A stretch of 64,000 nucleotides of DNA from Caulobacter flavus. GTDB taxonomy: Bacteria > Pseudomonadota > Alphaproteobacteria > Caulobacterales > Caulobacteraceae. The notes below the pieces were generated by a model, which was not told the origin of the DNA, ran no database searches, and saw nothing but the letters and a program-made list of their open reading frames with translations. The DNA lies in the NCBI RefSeq assembly GCF_003722335.1, contig NZ_CP026100.1, positions 62,001-126,000 of the forward strand, in the 5' to 3' direction. Positions within the stretch are counted from its first letter, which is position 1; each line of letters starts with the position of its first letter. This document shows, one piece after another, positions 35,384-42,840 of this stretch. Both the position numbers and the translations under genes were made by a program.

Positions 35384-36097
35384 ATGTCCGACATCCTGAT
35401 GCCCAAGGCGACCGCCGTCTGGCTCGTGGACAACACCTCGCTGAGCTTCGAGCAGATCGCCGACTTCTGCGGCCTGCACCCGCTGGAAGTTCGCGGCATC
35501 GCCGACGGCGAAGTGGCGCGCGACATCCGCGGCGCCGATCCCATCGGCAACGGCCAGCTGACCCGCGAAGAGCTGGACAAGGCCCAGGGCAACCCGAACT
35601 ACCGCATGAAGGCCCAGGTCAGCCGTCACGCCGAGCTGCTGAAGCCGGCCAAGAAGGCCCCGCGCTACACCCCGGTGTCGCGCCGCCAGGACCGTCCGGA
35701 CGCCATCGCCTGGTTCATCCGCCACCACCCGGAAGTGACCGACGCCCAGATCTCGAAGATCCTCGGCACCACCAAGGCCACCATCGAGCAGGTGCGCAAC
35801 CGCACCCACTGGAACGCGGCCAACATCAAGCCGGTCGATCCGGTGACCCTGGGCCTGGTCGGCCAGCTGGAACTCGACGCCCTCGTCAAGAAGGCCGCCG
35901 AGAAGAAGGCCAAGGACGACGCCAAGAAGGGCATCGTCGCCGAAGACCCCACCCTGCGCCCGGCGACCGAAACCGCCTACCTCACCGAGGAAGAGCAGGA
36001 AGAGCGCGACATCCGCGCCTCGCGCGCCGAGCCGAAGGCCGAGGACGTGTTCGGCTCGTTCTCGGGCAATGTCGACGACGAGGACGACGAGGACTGA
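35384..36097 (+). CDS. trcR: Cell-cycle transcriptional regulator TrcR (DUF1013)
   Basis: 237-residue protein of the DUF1013 family, named TrcR as a cell-cycle transcriptional regulator in alphaproteobacterial annotation. Two helix-turn-helix-like parts are visible: SFEQIADFCGLHPLEVRGIADGE near 21-43 and DAQISKILGTTKATIEQVRNRTHW near 118-143. The C-terminus is acidic and probably flexible. ATG at 35384 with GGAGG 6 bp before. Ends in a strong terminator at 36120-36152. Confidence 0.8.
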   Translation: MSDILMPKATAVWLVDNTSLSFEQIADFCGLHPLEVRGIADGEVARDIRGADPIGNGQLTREELDKAQGNPNYRMKAQVSRHAELLKPAKKAPRYTPVSRRQDRPDAIAWFIRHHPEVTDAQISKILGTTKATIEQVRNRTHWNAANIKPVDPVTLGLVGQLELDALVKKAAEKKAKDDAKKGIVAEDPTLRPATETAYLTEEEQEERDIRASRAEPKAEDVFGSFSGNVDDEDDED

Positions 36098-36119
36098 TCC
36101 TCGTCCGCTCCGAACAGCA

Positions 36120-36152
36120 AAAAGGCCCATCCGACGCTCGGATGGGCCTTTT
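36120..36152 (+). terminator. Rho-independent terminator of trcR
   Basis: 15-bp stem AAAAGGCCCATCCGA / TCGGATGGGCCTTTT with a CGC loop, ending in a T-run on the plus strand. The convergent gene at 36167 (minus) may use it too. Confidence 0.88.
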
Positions 36153-36166
36153 CCATGTTCTGAAGG

Positions 36167-36340
36167 CTAGTGGAGTCGGGCTCGAAGCCCCTCTATCTCC
36201 TCCTTGAGCCTGAGCTTCTGCCTCTTGAGCTCTCGGAGCCTGGTGGCGTCGCTACCCGGACGGTTGGTCTCCTCCTGGATCGTGCGGTCGAGGTTCTCGT
36301 GGCGGGACCCCAGCTCGCGGATACGGGATTCGATGGCCAT
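36167..36340 (-). CDS. DUF465/YdcH-like small protein, copy 1
   Basis: 57-residue helical protein starting MAIESRIRELGSRHENLD, with the typical DUF465 ending of RELKRQKLRLKEEIEGLRARL. Predicted antiparallel coiled coil; no known function. AAGGAGG precedes the ATG. A second DUF465 gene lies at 37641. Convergent with trcR. Confidence 0.8.
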   Translation of the reverse strand: MAIESRIRELGSRHENLDRTIQEETNRPGSDATRLRELKRQKLRLKEEIEGLRARLH

Positions 36341-36456
36341 CGGTGAGGCCTCCTTTTGGGCTGTTGACGCAAGGAGTGAACACCCGCTGGCCCGGACTGT
36401 CAGATCACATATGATTGCAACCAGCAGCGCTTGACGTGGCGCCGCTTAATCCCGTG

Positions 36457-36469
36457 ACGGACGAAAATT
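36457..36469 (+). repeat. Direct repeat ACGGACGAAAATT, copy 1
   Basis: Identical 13 bp also at 37089-37101. Both copies sit just before a start codon (ubiX at 36474 and the next gene at 37109). Confidence 0.6.
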
Positions 36470-36473
36470 CACC

Positions 36474-37103
36474 ATGACGGACGCCGCCGCACCCGCTTCC
36501 AAGCCCCGCCTGGTCGTCGGAATCTCGGGCGCTTCGGGCGCGCTGTACGGCCTGCGGGCCCTGGCGGCCTGCCGCGACCTGGGCGTCGAGAGCCATCTGG
36601 TGATGAGCAAGTCGGCGGCCCTGACCCTGACGCAGGAAACCGGCCTTTCGGTCGGCGACGCGGCGGCCATGGCCGACGTGGTCCACCGCGTGGGCGACGT
36701 CGGGGCCTCGATCGCCTCGGGTTCGTTCCGCACCCTGGGCATGATCGTCGCCCCCTGCTCGGTGCGGACCATGAGCGAGATCGCCACCGGCGTGACCTCG
36801 TCGCTGCTGACCCGCGCCGCCGACGTGGTGCTGAAGGAGCGCCGCCCGCTGGTGCTGATGGTGCGCGAAAGCCCGCTGCACCTGGGCCACCTGCGCACCC
36901 TGACGCGCCTTTCCGAAATGGGCGCGGTGATCGCCCCGCCGGTGCCGGCGTTCTACGCCAGGCCCGCCTCGATCGAGGAAATGGTCGACCAGTCCGTCGG
37001 CCGCGCCTTGGACCTCTTCGGCCTGACCTGGGGGCCCGTGAAGCGCTGGGGCGAGGACCTGCCGCCCATCGGGCCGACCGTCAACCAAACGGACGAAAAT
37101 TAA
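36474..37103 (+). CDS. ubiX: Flavin prenyltransferase UbiX
   Basis: Makes prenylated FMN, the cofactor of UbiD decarboxylases in ubiquinone synthesis. The 209-residue flavodoxin-like protein has GISGASGALYG near the start, the SKSAALTLTQET block and the MVRESPLHLGHLRTLTRLSEMGA signature, and PAFYARPASIEEMVD. No ubiD gene is in the window. The coding region is bracketed by a 13-bp direct repeat (36457-36469 and 37089-37101). Confidence 0.93.
   Translation: MTDAAAPASKPRLVVGISGASGALYGLRALAACRDLGVESHLVMSKSAALTLTQETGLSVGDAAAMADVVHRVGDVGASIASGSFRTLGMIVAPCSVRTMSEIATGVTSSLLTRAADVVLKERRPLVLMVRESPLHLGHLRTLTRLSEMGAVIAPPVPAFYARPASIEEMVDQSVGRALDLFGLTWGPVKRWGEDLPPIGPTVNQTDEN
37089..37101 (+). repeat. Direct repeat ACGGACGAAAATT, copy 2
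   Basis: Same 13 bp as 36457-36469. This copy overlaps the last ubiX codons and precedes the TIGR02444-type gene. Confidence 0.6.
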
Positions 37104-37108
37104 CGGCT

Positions 37109-37558
37109 ATGCGGTTCTGGGACTGGGCGCTTTCCGTCTATGCGCGACAGCCTGTCGCAGGCGCATGCCTGCACCTGCAGGACGACCACGACCAGAACGT
37201 GCCGTTCCTGCTGTGGGCCGCCTGGGCGGCGCTGGAAGGGCGGCCCGTCGACCTGCCGCGCGCCGCGGCCCTGGTCCGCGCCTGGGAGGCCGAGGTCGGC
37301 GCGCCCCTGCGCGAGGTCCGCCGGGCGCTGAAACCCGCCCGCGTCGACGTGGCCGACGCCGCCCGGCAGGCCTTGCGCGAGCAGGTCAAGGCCGCCGAGC
37401 TGGCCGGCGAGAAGGTGCTGATGGAAAGCCTGGAGGCGACCTGCGGCCCGGTCGACGCCACCCGCGACGTCTACGGCGCCCTGCTGGCCGCCGCCCACGC
37501 CACCGGCGACCCGCCGCGCGAGGCCGCGCTGGCGAGGCTCGCCGACGCGCTCGCCTGA
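37109..37558 (+). CDS. TIGR02444-type protein of unknown function
   Basis: 149-residue helical protein of the DUF2390/TIGR02444 group. The start MRFWDWALSVYARQPVAGACLHLQDDHDQNVPFLLWAAWAA matches that family's pattern of an aromatic N-terminus, then a short ACLxLQDxHDQNV block and a helical bundle. No enzymatic motif. The start is 5 bp after the ubiX stop, so both are on one transcript. Function unknown. Confidence 0.78.
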   Translation: MRFWDWALSVYARQPVAGACLHLQDDHDQNVPFLLWAAWAALEGRPVDLPRAAALVRAWEAEVGAPLREVRRALKPARVDVADAARQALREQVKAAELAGEKVLMESLEATCGPVDATRDVYGALLAAAHATGDPPREAALARLADALA

Positions 37559-37640
37559 AGAACCCCGACAGACCTTTACCGGCCGTCAGGCTTTGCTATC
37601 TATCACCGCCTTCGGACAGGGGCCCACGGGAGGAACGTCC

Positions 37641-37862
37641 ATGAATGACGACGATCCTTCGGAAGACACCGTCATCGCGGTAGAGCGCCGCCTGGCGACG
37701 CTGCGCGAGGAGCACCAGGACCTGTCGGACGCCGTCGCGGCCCTGGAGGAACGCCCCCAGCCCGACATGCTGCAGATCGCCCGCCTCAAGCGCCGCAAGC
37801 TGGCCCTGAAGGACGAGATCGTGCGCCTGGAAGACCAGGTGACCCCGGACATCATCGCCTAG
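37641..37862 (+). CDS. DUF465/YdcH-like small protein, copy 2
   Basis: 73 residues with an acidic N-terminus (MNDDDPSEDTV) and the DUF465 core ERRLATLREEHQDLSDAV and RLKRRKLALKDEIVRLEDQ, a predicted helical hairpin. GGGAGG precedes ATG 37641. Its stop (TAG, 37860-37862) abuts the palindromic element. Same family as the gene at 36167, though the two differ in length and charge. Confidence 0.82.
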   Translation: MNDDDPSEDTVIAVERRLATLREEHQDLSDAVAALEERPQPDMLQIARLKRRKLALKDEIVRLEDQVTPDIIA

Positions 37863-37870
37863 GGGCTGCG

Positions 37871-37984
37871 CACCCCCTCAGTCGCTACGCGACAGCTCCC
37901 CCAGAGGGGGAGCATCTGGGCGCCAAAGATCCTCCCCCTCTGGGGGAGGTGGCCCAGAGGGCCGGAGGGGGTCCCCCCAGCCCC
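37871..37984. repeat. CCCCCAGAGGGGGAG palindrome, copy 1
   Basis: About 114 bp between convergent genes. Contains CCCCCTCAGTCGCTACGCGACAGCT, then CCCCCAGAGGGGGAG and CTCCCCCTCTGGGGGAGG in a large inverted arrangement, and GAGGTGGCCCAGAGGGCCG. The same blocks occur at 42208-42294. Likely bidirectional terminator. Confidence 0.82.
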
Positions 37985-38416
37985 CTACTCCAGATCCGCC
38001 GGCCCGAACGCTTCGGGCAGCAGACTCCAGAACGGCGTGCGCACGGTGGCGGCCCCGCCCTGCACCGACACGATCTCGCAGGTCCTGGCCGCGAACTCGC
38101 CGATGCGCTGGCGGCAGGCGCCGCAGGGCTGGACGACGGCGTCCGAGCCGGCGGCGATGTAGACGCGCGCGATCCTGCGCCCGCCGGCGGTGATCATCGC
38201 CCCGATCGCGGTCTGCTCGGCGCAGGTGCCCGACGGATAGGCCGCGTTCTCGACATTGACGCCGAAGTGCACGCCGCCCTGCTCGTCGACGACGGCGCTG
38301 GCGACGGTGAAGTTCGAATAGCGGGCGTAGGATCGCGCCAGATAGTCCGGCAGCCGCGCGGCGATGGCGGCTTCGTCGGAAGCTGAAACGTCGGAAGAAA
38401 GTCGTGCGGCGCTCAT
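37985..38416 (-). CDS. cdd: Cytidine deaminase
   Basis: 143-residue zinc enzyme that turns cytidine to uridine. The Zn site shows as the CAEQTAIGAM stretch (Cys with catalytic Glu) and PCGACRQ with the other two ligands; NVENAAYPSGT is the substrate loop. Tetrameric class. Start at ATG 38416. It is the only nucleoside-salvage gene here. Followed on the minus strand by the palindromic element at 37871-37984. Confidence 0.93.
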   Translation of the reverse strand: MSAARLSSDVSASDEAAIAARLPDYLARSYARYSNFTVASAVVDEQGGVHFGVNVENAAYPSGTCAEQTAIGAMITAGGRRIARVYIAAGSDAVVQPCGACRQRIGEFAARTCEIVSVQGGAATVRTPFWSLLPEAFGPADLE

Positions 38417-38505
38417 GCCATCCCTCGGATCCCGGCAGGATCGCGCCGGGAACCGAGGCAATCAGTCGCGGGGCGGTTATGCAAGCGCAAACCGCTCCTC
38501 CCGGT

Positions 38506-38793
38506 TCAGCTTTCGCCCGGCGCCAGGGCGACGATCGACAGAGCGTGCACGGGCCCGGCCATCTCCTCGCGCAGGGCCTGGAAGATCAGCCGCTGGCGGG
38601 CCACGCGCGGCTTGCCGGCAAAGGCCTGGGCCTCGATGGTCAGGTTGAAGTGGCTCTCGCCGCCTTCCCGGTGGCCGGCATGGCCGTTGTGGCGATCGCT
38701 GTCGTCCACCAGTTCCAGCCGGGTCGGCGAAAAGGCGGCGTTGAGCTTGGCTTCGATGGTGTCCGCGACGGCGCCCATGGCGATCTCCGACAT
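38506..38793 (-). CDS. BolA family protein
   Basis: 95-residue class II KH-like protein starting MSEIAMGAVADTIEAKL. The motif DDSDRHNGHAGHREGGESHFNLTI has the His and Glu typical for glutaredoxin-linked iron-sulphur partners. BolA proteins work with monothiol glutaredoxins in [2Fe-2S] trafficking. ATG 38793 is used; the longer frame reaches into the divergent J-domain gene's promoter. Convergent neighbour is none; it ends 90 bp before the cdd start region. Confidence 0.9.
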   Translation of the reverse strand: MSEIAMGAVADTIEAKLNAAFSPTRLELVDDSDRHNGHAGHREGGESHFNLTIEAQAFAGKPRVARQRLIFQALREEMAGPVHALSIVALAPGES

Positions 38794-38836
38794 GTCAATC
38801 CTTGAACGGAAATAGCCTGCGCTTACTCTAAGCGCC

Positions 38837-39490
38837 ATGAGCCGCGCGTTCGAGTATCGCCCCAAATTCTTCGACATCCGGGTCCGCCCGCCCAAGCCGG
38901 GCGAGGAGGAGGGTCCGCGCGCCGACGACGTCTACAAGCTCAAGCCCGGCCAGAAGCGCTGCGACCATGCCGATTGCCTGCGCCCGGCCGACGCCAAGGC
39001 GCCCAAAAGCCGTGACCTGCCCGGCCAGTACTACGACTTCTGCCAGCAGCACGCGGCCGAGTACAACAAGAACTGGAACTTCTACGCCGGCATGAACGAG
39101 GGTCAGATTCGCGCCGAGCAGGAGCGCGAGAAGATGACCGGCGGCCGGCCGACCTGGAGCATGAAGGCCGACGCTGGCTCGCGCGAGGCCGCCGCCGCCG
39201 CCGCCCGCGACGCCCGCAACATGGCCGACCCCTTCGGCCTGTTCCGCGCCCAGCAGCGCCGCGCGGAATCGGCCGGCTCGGGCCGCGCGATCGGCAAGCT
39301 GGAACGCCAGGCCCTGGCCGACATGGACCTGGACGCCGACGCCGACGCCGCGGCCATCCGCACGCGCTACAAGGAACTGCTCAAGCGCTGCCACCCCGAC
39401 ATGAACGGCGGCGACCGCAGCGCCGAGCACAAGCTCCAGCGCGTGATCAAGGCCTACAAGACGCTGCAGAAGTCGGGCCTGGCGAAATAG
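38837..39490 (+). CDS. J-domain protein
   Basis: 217 residues. The C-terminal 60 residues form a J domain with the HPD motif (RCHPDMNGGD) that stimulates DnaK ATPase. The N-terminal part is conserved-looking, with CDHADC and FCQQH giving Cys/His positions that could bind zinc, and an Ala-rich linker. The order is reversed compared with DnaJ (J domain at the C-terminus), as in Caulobacterales DjlA/CbpA-like small co-chaperones. Divergent from bolA. Confidence 0.85.
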   Translation: MSRAFEYRPKFFDIRVRPPKPGEEEGPRADDVYKLKPGQKRCDHADCLRPADAKAPKSRDLPGQYYDFCQQHAAEYNKNWNFYAGMNEGQIRAEQEREKMTGGRPTWSMKADAGSREAAAAAARDARNMADPFGLFRAQQRRAESAGSGRAIGKLERQALADMDLDADADAAAIRTRYKELLKRCHPDMNGGDRSAEHKLQRVIKAYKTLQKSGLAK

Positions 39491-39520
39491 CCGCCCACTT
39501 CGCCGCAACCGCCCGCAACG

Positions 39521-39562
39521 CAAGACGCCGCGACGACCGAAGGGCCGCCGCGGCGCCTTTCC
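39521..39562 (+). terminator. Possible terminator of the J-domain gene
   Basis: GACGCCGCG...CGCGGCGCC stem followed by TTTC about 31 bp past the stop. The loop is long and the T-run short, so support is moderate. Confidence 0.45.
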
Positions 39563-39596
39563 GTATGGGCGCCCCGCGCAGGGACGCGTGACCTGC

Positions 39597-39902
39597 TCAG
39601 CGGATGCGGATGCGGATCGGCACGTCGATGAACGAGCCGGCGCGGCTCTTGCCGTCGGGGCCCAGCAGCTCGACCTGGATCTGCGAGGCCATCTGCAGGG
39701 CGGCGTCGCCGACGCCCAGGTCGCGGGGGCTTTCGGCCTGAACGCTGCAGTCGGCCAGACCGCCGTTGTTCTTCACCATGCAGCTGAGCAGGGCGACGGC
39801 TTCGCGCGGTTGCGCCACCTGGACCACGCGGGCCTGCGGCTCGGCCGGCAGGACCGGAGCGGCGGTGGTGACGGCGGCGGCGAGAACGAACGAAGCGATC
39901 AC
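39597..39902 (-). CDS. Secreted TonB-C-like protein
   Basis: 101 residues with a signal peptide (start GTG at 39902, MIASFVLAAAVTTAAPVLPAE). The mature part has two Cys (SCMVKNNGGLADC) followed by a strand-helix-strand pattern ending VPIRIRIR, which resembles the C-terminal TonB domain (VKNGGxxxxCxV...AALQMA). No membrane anchor or proline linker as a real TonB. Function unknown; may bind a receptor or simply be a periplasmic relative. Confidence in the gene is good. Confidence 0.62.
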   Translation of the reverse strand: MIASFVLAAAVTTAAPVLPAEPQARVVQVAQPREAVALLSCMVKNNGGLADCSVQAESPRDLGVGDAALQMASQIQVELLGPDGKSRAGSFIDVPIRIRIR

Positions 39903-39963
39903 TGTATCATCCCTATGGTCTTGTCGGACGTCCGCCGAAGCGGCGTCCGCGTTTCATTTCGGA

Positions 39964-41346
39964 TCAGGCGGCGTTCGCCTGCTTGATCCGTTGCAACCCC
40001 TGGGCCGCCATGTCGGTCAGCGACCGCAGGCCCAGCTCGGCGAAGATGTCGAAGGCCACGGCCAGGGCGGTGGCCGCCCGGTCGAGGCGGCCGTCGTCGC
40101 GGCCGGTGATCTCGACCCGGGCCTCGTACAGGCGGGCCAGGTTCATCTGCGCCACGGCCCAGCCGGCCGGGTCGCGAGCGCCGGGTTGATCGGCCAGCTC
40201 GGCCTTGAAAGCCATTTCGGCGGCGTCGAGCACGGCCAGGTCGGCGGTCAGTTCGGCGCAGCGCGCCAGGCTGAGGGCGCGGTTGTTGGCCACGGCGGCG
40301 CGCAGGGTCAGGGCCGGCTGCACCTTCACGATGTGGGTGGCGCGGTCGAAGCAGGTGACGGCCTGCTCGAAGCAGCGTTCGGAGGTCGTGGCCTCGCCCA
40401 TCGTCTGCAGGGTCTCGCCCAGCGAGGCCTGGGCGCGGGCCCAGTCCAGCGGGCTGTGGCCGGGGTCCAGCGGCTCCAGCGCCTGGGTCGCGGCCTCGAC
40501 CGCGTCGGCGATCAGCGACAGTTCGCCGTCCAGATCGCCCAGCCGGGCCAGGGCGTCGGCGCGCAGCAGCTCGAGGCGCGACCAGGTCAGAGGCTCGAAA
40601 TCGGGGTCCAGCGCGGCCAGCGCCGTGCGGCATTCGGACAGGGCCACCTCGACCAGCGCGCGATCCTTCAGGCGCACGGCGCAGGCCAGCAGCAGGTCGA
40701 TTCGGGCGGCTCGCTGCTCGGCCAGTTGCAGGCGGGCGCCGCCGCACTTGGCGCCGCGCTCGCCGGCCAGGATCGCCAGGGGCGCCTCGAAGGCCTGGGC
40801 GGCGGCCAGGGCGCGGTCGACGTCGTTTTCCGACAGCGCCATGCGGCCGTCGACGGCGGCCAGCAGGCTGGCGGCCAGGGCCGCGTGCGGACCGTGGCTG
40901 GTCTTGGCCAGGGACAGCGTGGCGCCGGCGGCGGCGTGCAGGCCCTCGTCGCCGAACAGCTCGGCGCCCAGCATGGCCAGCACCGCCTGCTCGCAGCGCG
41001 CGGCGCAGACGAGATCGGTCTTGCGTTCGGCGTCGGCCAGCCTGGCGGCGGCCTCGGCCTGGGCCGCGCCCTTGCGCAGGGCGGCCGCGTCGCCGGTGCG
41101 GCGGGCCACTTCGCGCCAGACCACGGCGGCTTCCAGGAGGCGCACCGCGCGGTCCTTGCAGCCGATGCGGCCGGCGGCGACGTCGGCGGCGCGGGCTTCG
41201 TTGGTCAGCAGGCGCAGGTCCATCAGCTCCAGCAGCGCGGTGTCGCCGCCGGTCAGGCCTTCGCGATGCGCCGCGGCGTGGGACAGCCGTCCCTGGCCCT
41301 CGACGCCCAGCAGTCGCTTCAGATCGCGCCCCACGAATTCGAACAT
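39964..41346 (-). CDS. Helical-repeat (TPR-like) protein
   Basis: 460 residues of alpha-helical repeats rich in Ala, Leu and Glu, e.g. MALSENDVDRALAAAQAFEAPLAIL and WAQMNLARLYEARVE-like units, with spacing close to tetratricopeptide repeats. No signal or membrane part. ATG at 41346. A perfect CtrA box lies at 41435-41449, about 90 bp upstream, so cell-cycle control is plausible. The role of the protein is not recognisable. Confidence 0.72.
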   Translation of the reverse strand: MFEFVGRDLKRLLGVEGQGRLSHAAAHREGLTGGDTALLELMDLRLLTNEARAADVAAGRIGCKDRAVRLLEAAVVWREVARRTGDAAALRKGAAQAEAAARLADAERKTDLVCAARCEQAVLAMLGAELFGDEGLHAAAGATLSLAKTSHGPHAALAASLLAAVDGRMALSENDVDRALAAAQAFEAPLAILAGERGAKCGGARLQLAEQRAARIDLLLACAVRLKDRALVEVALSECRTALAALDPDFEPLTWSRLELLRADALARLGDLDGELSLIADAVEAATQALEPLDPGHSPLDWARAQASLGETLQTMGEATTSERCFEQAVTCFDRATHIVKVQPALTLRAAVANNRALSLARCAELTADLAVLDAAEMAFKAELADQPGARDPAGWAVAQMNLARLYEARVEITGRDDGRLDRAATALAVAFDIFAELGLRSLTDMAAQGLQRIKQANAA

Positions 41347-41434
41347 CGCTCGCGTACTCCGCACCGGGATCGTCCCACCTCGGCACGGCCGGGATGGATT
41401 TGACGCGAGATCAGCAAAACCGGAGCCAACGCTC

Positions 41435-41449
41435 TTAACAAGGGGTTAA
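41435..41449. promoter_or_regulatory. CtrA box TTAA-CAAGGGG-TTAA
   Basis: Perfect match to the CtrA consensus TTAA-N7-TTAA, about 90 bp upstream of the TPR-like gene (minus) and about 270 bp upstream of the RNase H-like gene (plus). Confidence 0.8.
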
Positions 41450-41540
41450 CGGGTCTGAATCGGCCATTAACCACGAATATTCAGATCACATTAACTTTGA
41501 TCGCCCGGATGGCCGTGAAATCCGGGCTTTTGACCCATTT

Positions 41541-41556
41541 TGGCACGCTTTTTGCT
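41541..41556 (+). promoter_or_regulatory. Sigma-54 promoter TGGCACGCTTTTTGCT
   Basis: GG (41542-41543) and GC (41554-41555) are separated by exactly 10 bp, within TGGCAC-N5-TTGCT, which fits the -24/-12 consensus. The predicted start is near 41567, giving a 155-nt leader before the gene at 41722. Confidence 0.8.
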
Positions 41557-41721
41557 TCACCGGCGCACAACCGAGAGAAGGTGCGCACGCACAAATTATA
41601 ACCCGGTTCACCGAAGTGAAAATGACGTTAACTCTAAGATTTAGGGTATTGTTTACACTTTGTTCAGGGTCGTTACCACGCGGAGTGGCGGATAGCCGCG
41701 CAAGGCGTTAGGAACCCTTCC

Positions 41722-42207
41722 ATGACCAGCCCCGCCGTAACCCTCTGGACCGCCGCTCTCTGCAAGCAGGACCCCGGCTACGGCGGATGGGCGTTCGTAC
41801 GGAAGCTGGACGGCGGAACGGGCGCAGCCGCGATCAAGGGCGCGGCCGGCGGCGAGCGCCGCACCTCCCCCGCCAGGATGAGTCTGTCGGCCGTGATCGA
41901 GGCGTTGACCAGCCTGTCGGACCTGCCGGCCGACGCGCCCGTGACGCTGCGCTTCGCCGATCCGGCCCTGGCCGGCGAACTGGTGGCCGCCGACGGCGCC
42001 TACGCCGCGGCCGAGCCCGAGGCCTGGGCCGCCGCCCGCGCCCTGGTCGCCGCACGGCCCACGCTGAACCTCGTCCCGCTGGCCGCCGGCGCGCCGCAGA
42101 CCGGCTTCCTGGCCGCCTGGGCCGAGTTCGGACTGGACACGTCAAAGAGCCGCGGCAGCTTCAAGGCCGCGATCCCCAAGCCGAACCTGATGAAGTTTCC
42201 GGGGTAG
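41722..42207 (+). CDS. RNase H-fold protein with lost catalytic residues
   Basis: 161 residues. The first 85 line up by eye with RNase HI: VTLWTAALCKQDPGYGGWAFV against the first strand, then RMSLSAVIEALTSL against RMELMAAIVALEAL. The first catalytic Asp is replaced by A11 and the Glu by S54; D80 matches the third acid. Cleavage activity is therefore unlikely; it may bind RNA-DNA hybrids or proteins. Preceded by a sigma-54 promoter. The C-terminal part, from about 100, is Ala-rich and ends in a basic tail. Confidence 0.68.
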   Translation: MTSPAVTLWTAALCKQDPGYGGWAFVRKLDGGTGAAAIKGAAGGERRTSPARMSLSAVIEALTSLSDLPADAPVTLRFADPALAGELVAADGAYAAAEPEAWAAARALVAARPTLNLVPLAAGAPQTGFLAAWAEFGLDTSKSRGSFKAAIPKPNLMKFPG

Positions 42208-42294
42208 CGCCTACGGCGCCCCCTCAGTCGCTCCGCGACAGCTACCCCAGAGGGGGAGGTGGCCCAGAGGGCCGAAGGGCGCCGCCGAAGGCGG
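42208..42294. repeat. CCCCCAGAGGGGGAG palindrome, copy 2
   Basis: Shares CCCCCTCAGTCGCT-CGCGACAGCT, CCCCAGAGGGGGAG and GAGGTGGCCCAGAGGGCCG with the element at 37871-37984. It lies between the convergent RNase H-like gene and mgsA. Starts at the RNase H-like stop (42205-42207). Confidence 0.82.
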
Positions 42295-42672
42295 TTACTG
42301 CAGCCCCTTCACCACCAGCGTCGCGGTGGCCGCGTTGCAGGCGAACGGGATGTCGGCCAGGGTCGCCAGGCGGATCAGCGCCTTGACGTCGACGTCGTGG
42401 GGCTGGGGCGACAGCGGGTCGACGAAGAAGATCAGGATATCCAGGCGCCCCTCGGCGATCATCGCGCCCAGTTGCTGGTCGCCGCCCAGCGGGCCGCTCT
42501 TGAGGCGGGTCAGCTGCAGCTGCGGCAGCGCCTCCAGCACCCGGCCGCCGGTGGTGCCGGTGCCGTAGAGGACGTTCCTTTCCAGGAACGCCGCGTTCGC
42601 CTTGGCCCAGGCCACCAGGTCGGCCTTCTTGTCGTCGTGGGCCACGAGGCCGATGGCGAGCTGGCGGGTCAT
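42295..42672 (-). CDS. mgsA: Methylglyoxal synthase
   Basis: Converts dihydroxyacetone phosphate to methylglyoxal, relieving sugar-phosphate stress. 125 residues starting [16 protein letters not shown]. The conserved HD.K (phosphate contact), TGTTGG and [14 protein letters not shown] (with catalytic Asp/His) and [18 protein letters not shown] are all present. It is divergent from the GH53 galactanase gene. Confidence 0.93.
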   Translation of the reverse strand: MTRQLAIGLVAHDDKKADLVAWAKANAAFLERNVLYGTGTTGGRVLEALPQLQLTRLKSGPLGGDQQLGAMIAEGRLDILIFFVDPLSPQPHDVDVKALIRLATLADIPFACNAATATLVVKGLQ

Positions 42673-42770
42673 GCGGGGACGGCTCCGGTTGCGAACGTCC
42701 CTCCTATAGCGGCTGGCGAGGCCGCCGCCAGCCCGCCGCGCCCCTTCCCTTTTGGCGCGCATTGCCGCTA

Positions 42771-42793
42771 GGATATATATTGAAATGATATCC
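42771..42793. promoter_or_regulatory. Imperfect palindrome GGATAT-N11-ATATCC
   Basis: Perfect 6-bp outer arms with partial symmetry inside, in an AT-rich stretch between mgsA (minus) and the galactanase gene (plus). Candidate site for a sugar-responsive regulator or part of a promoter. Confidence 0.45.
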
Positions 42794-42840
42794 CAAATAA
42801 TGAGACCGCCCGCCTAGGCGGTCCCTGGAGGAAGCCGCCG

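Larger units (their letters stand above)
41347..41721. other. Control region 41347-41721 with CtrA and sigma-54 signals
   Basis: 375 bp of lower GC content between divergent genes. It carries a perfect CtrA box (41435-41449), further TTAA elements (41467, 41491, 41633) and a canonical sigma-54 promoter (41541-41556). No open frame in it has coding character. Confidence 0.7.

Noticed and set aside
37871-37984. CRISPR-like repeats in the CCCCCAGAGGGGGAG element
   Set aside because: The units are palindromic arms of one hairpin, not regular repeats with unique spacers, and no cas gene is near.
41622-41714. 30-codon frame after the sigma-54 promoter
   Set aside because: Low coding character and no good ribosome site; better explained as leader of the gene at 41722.
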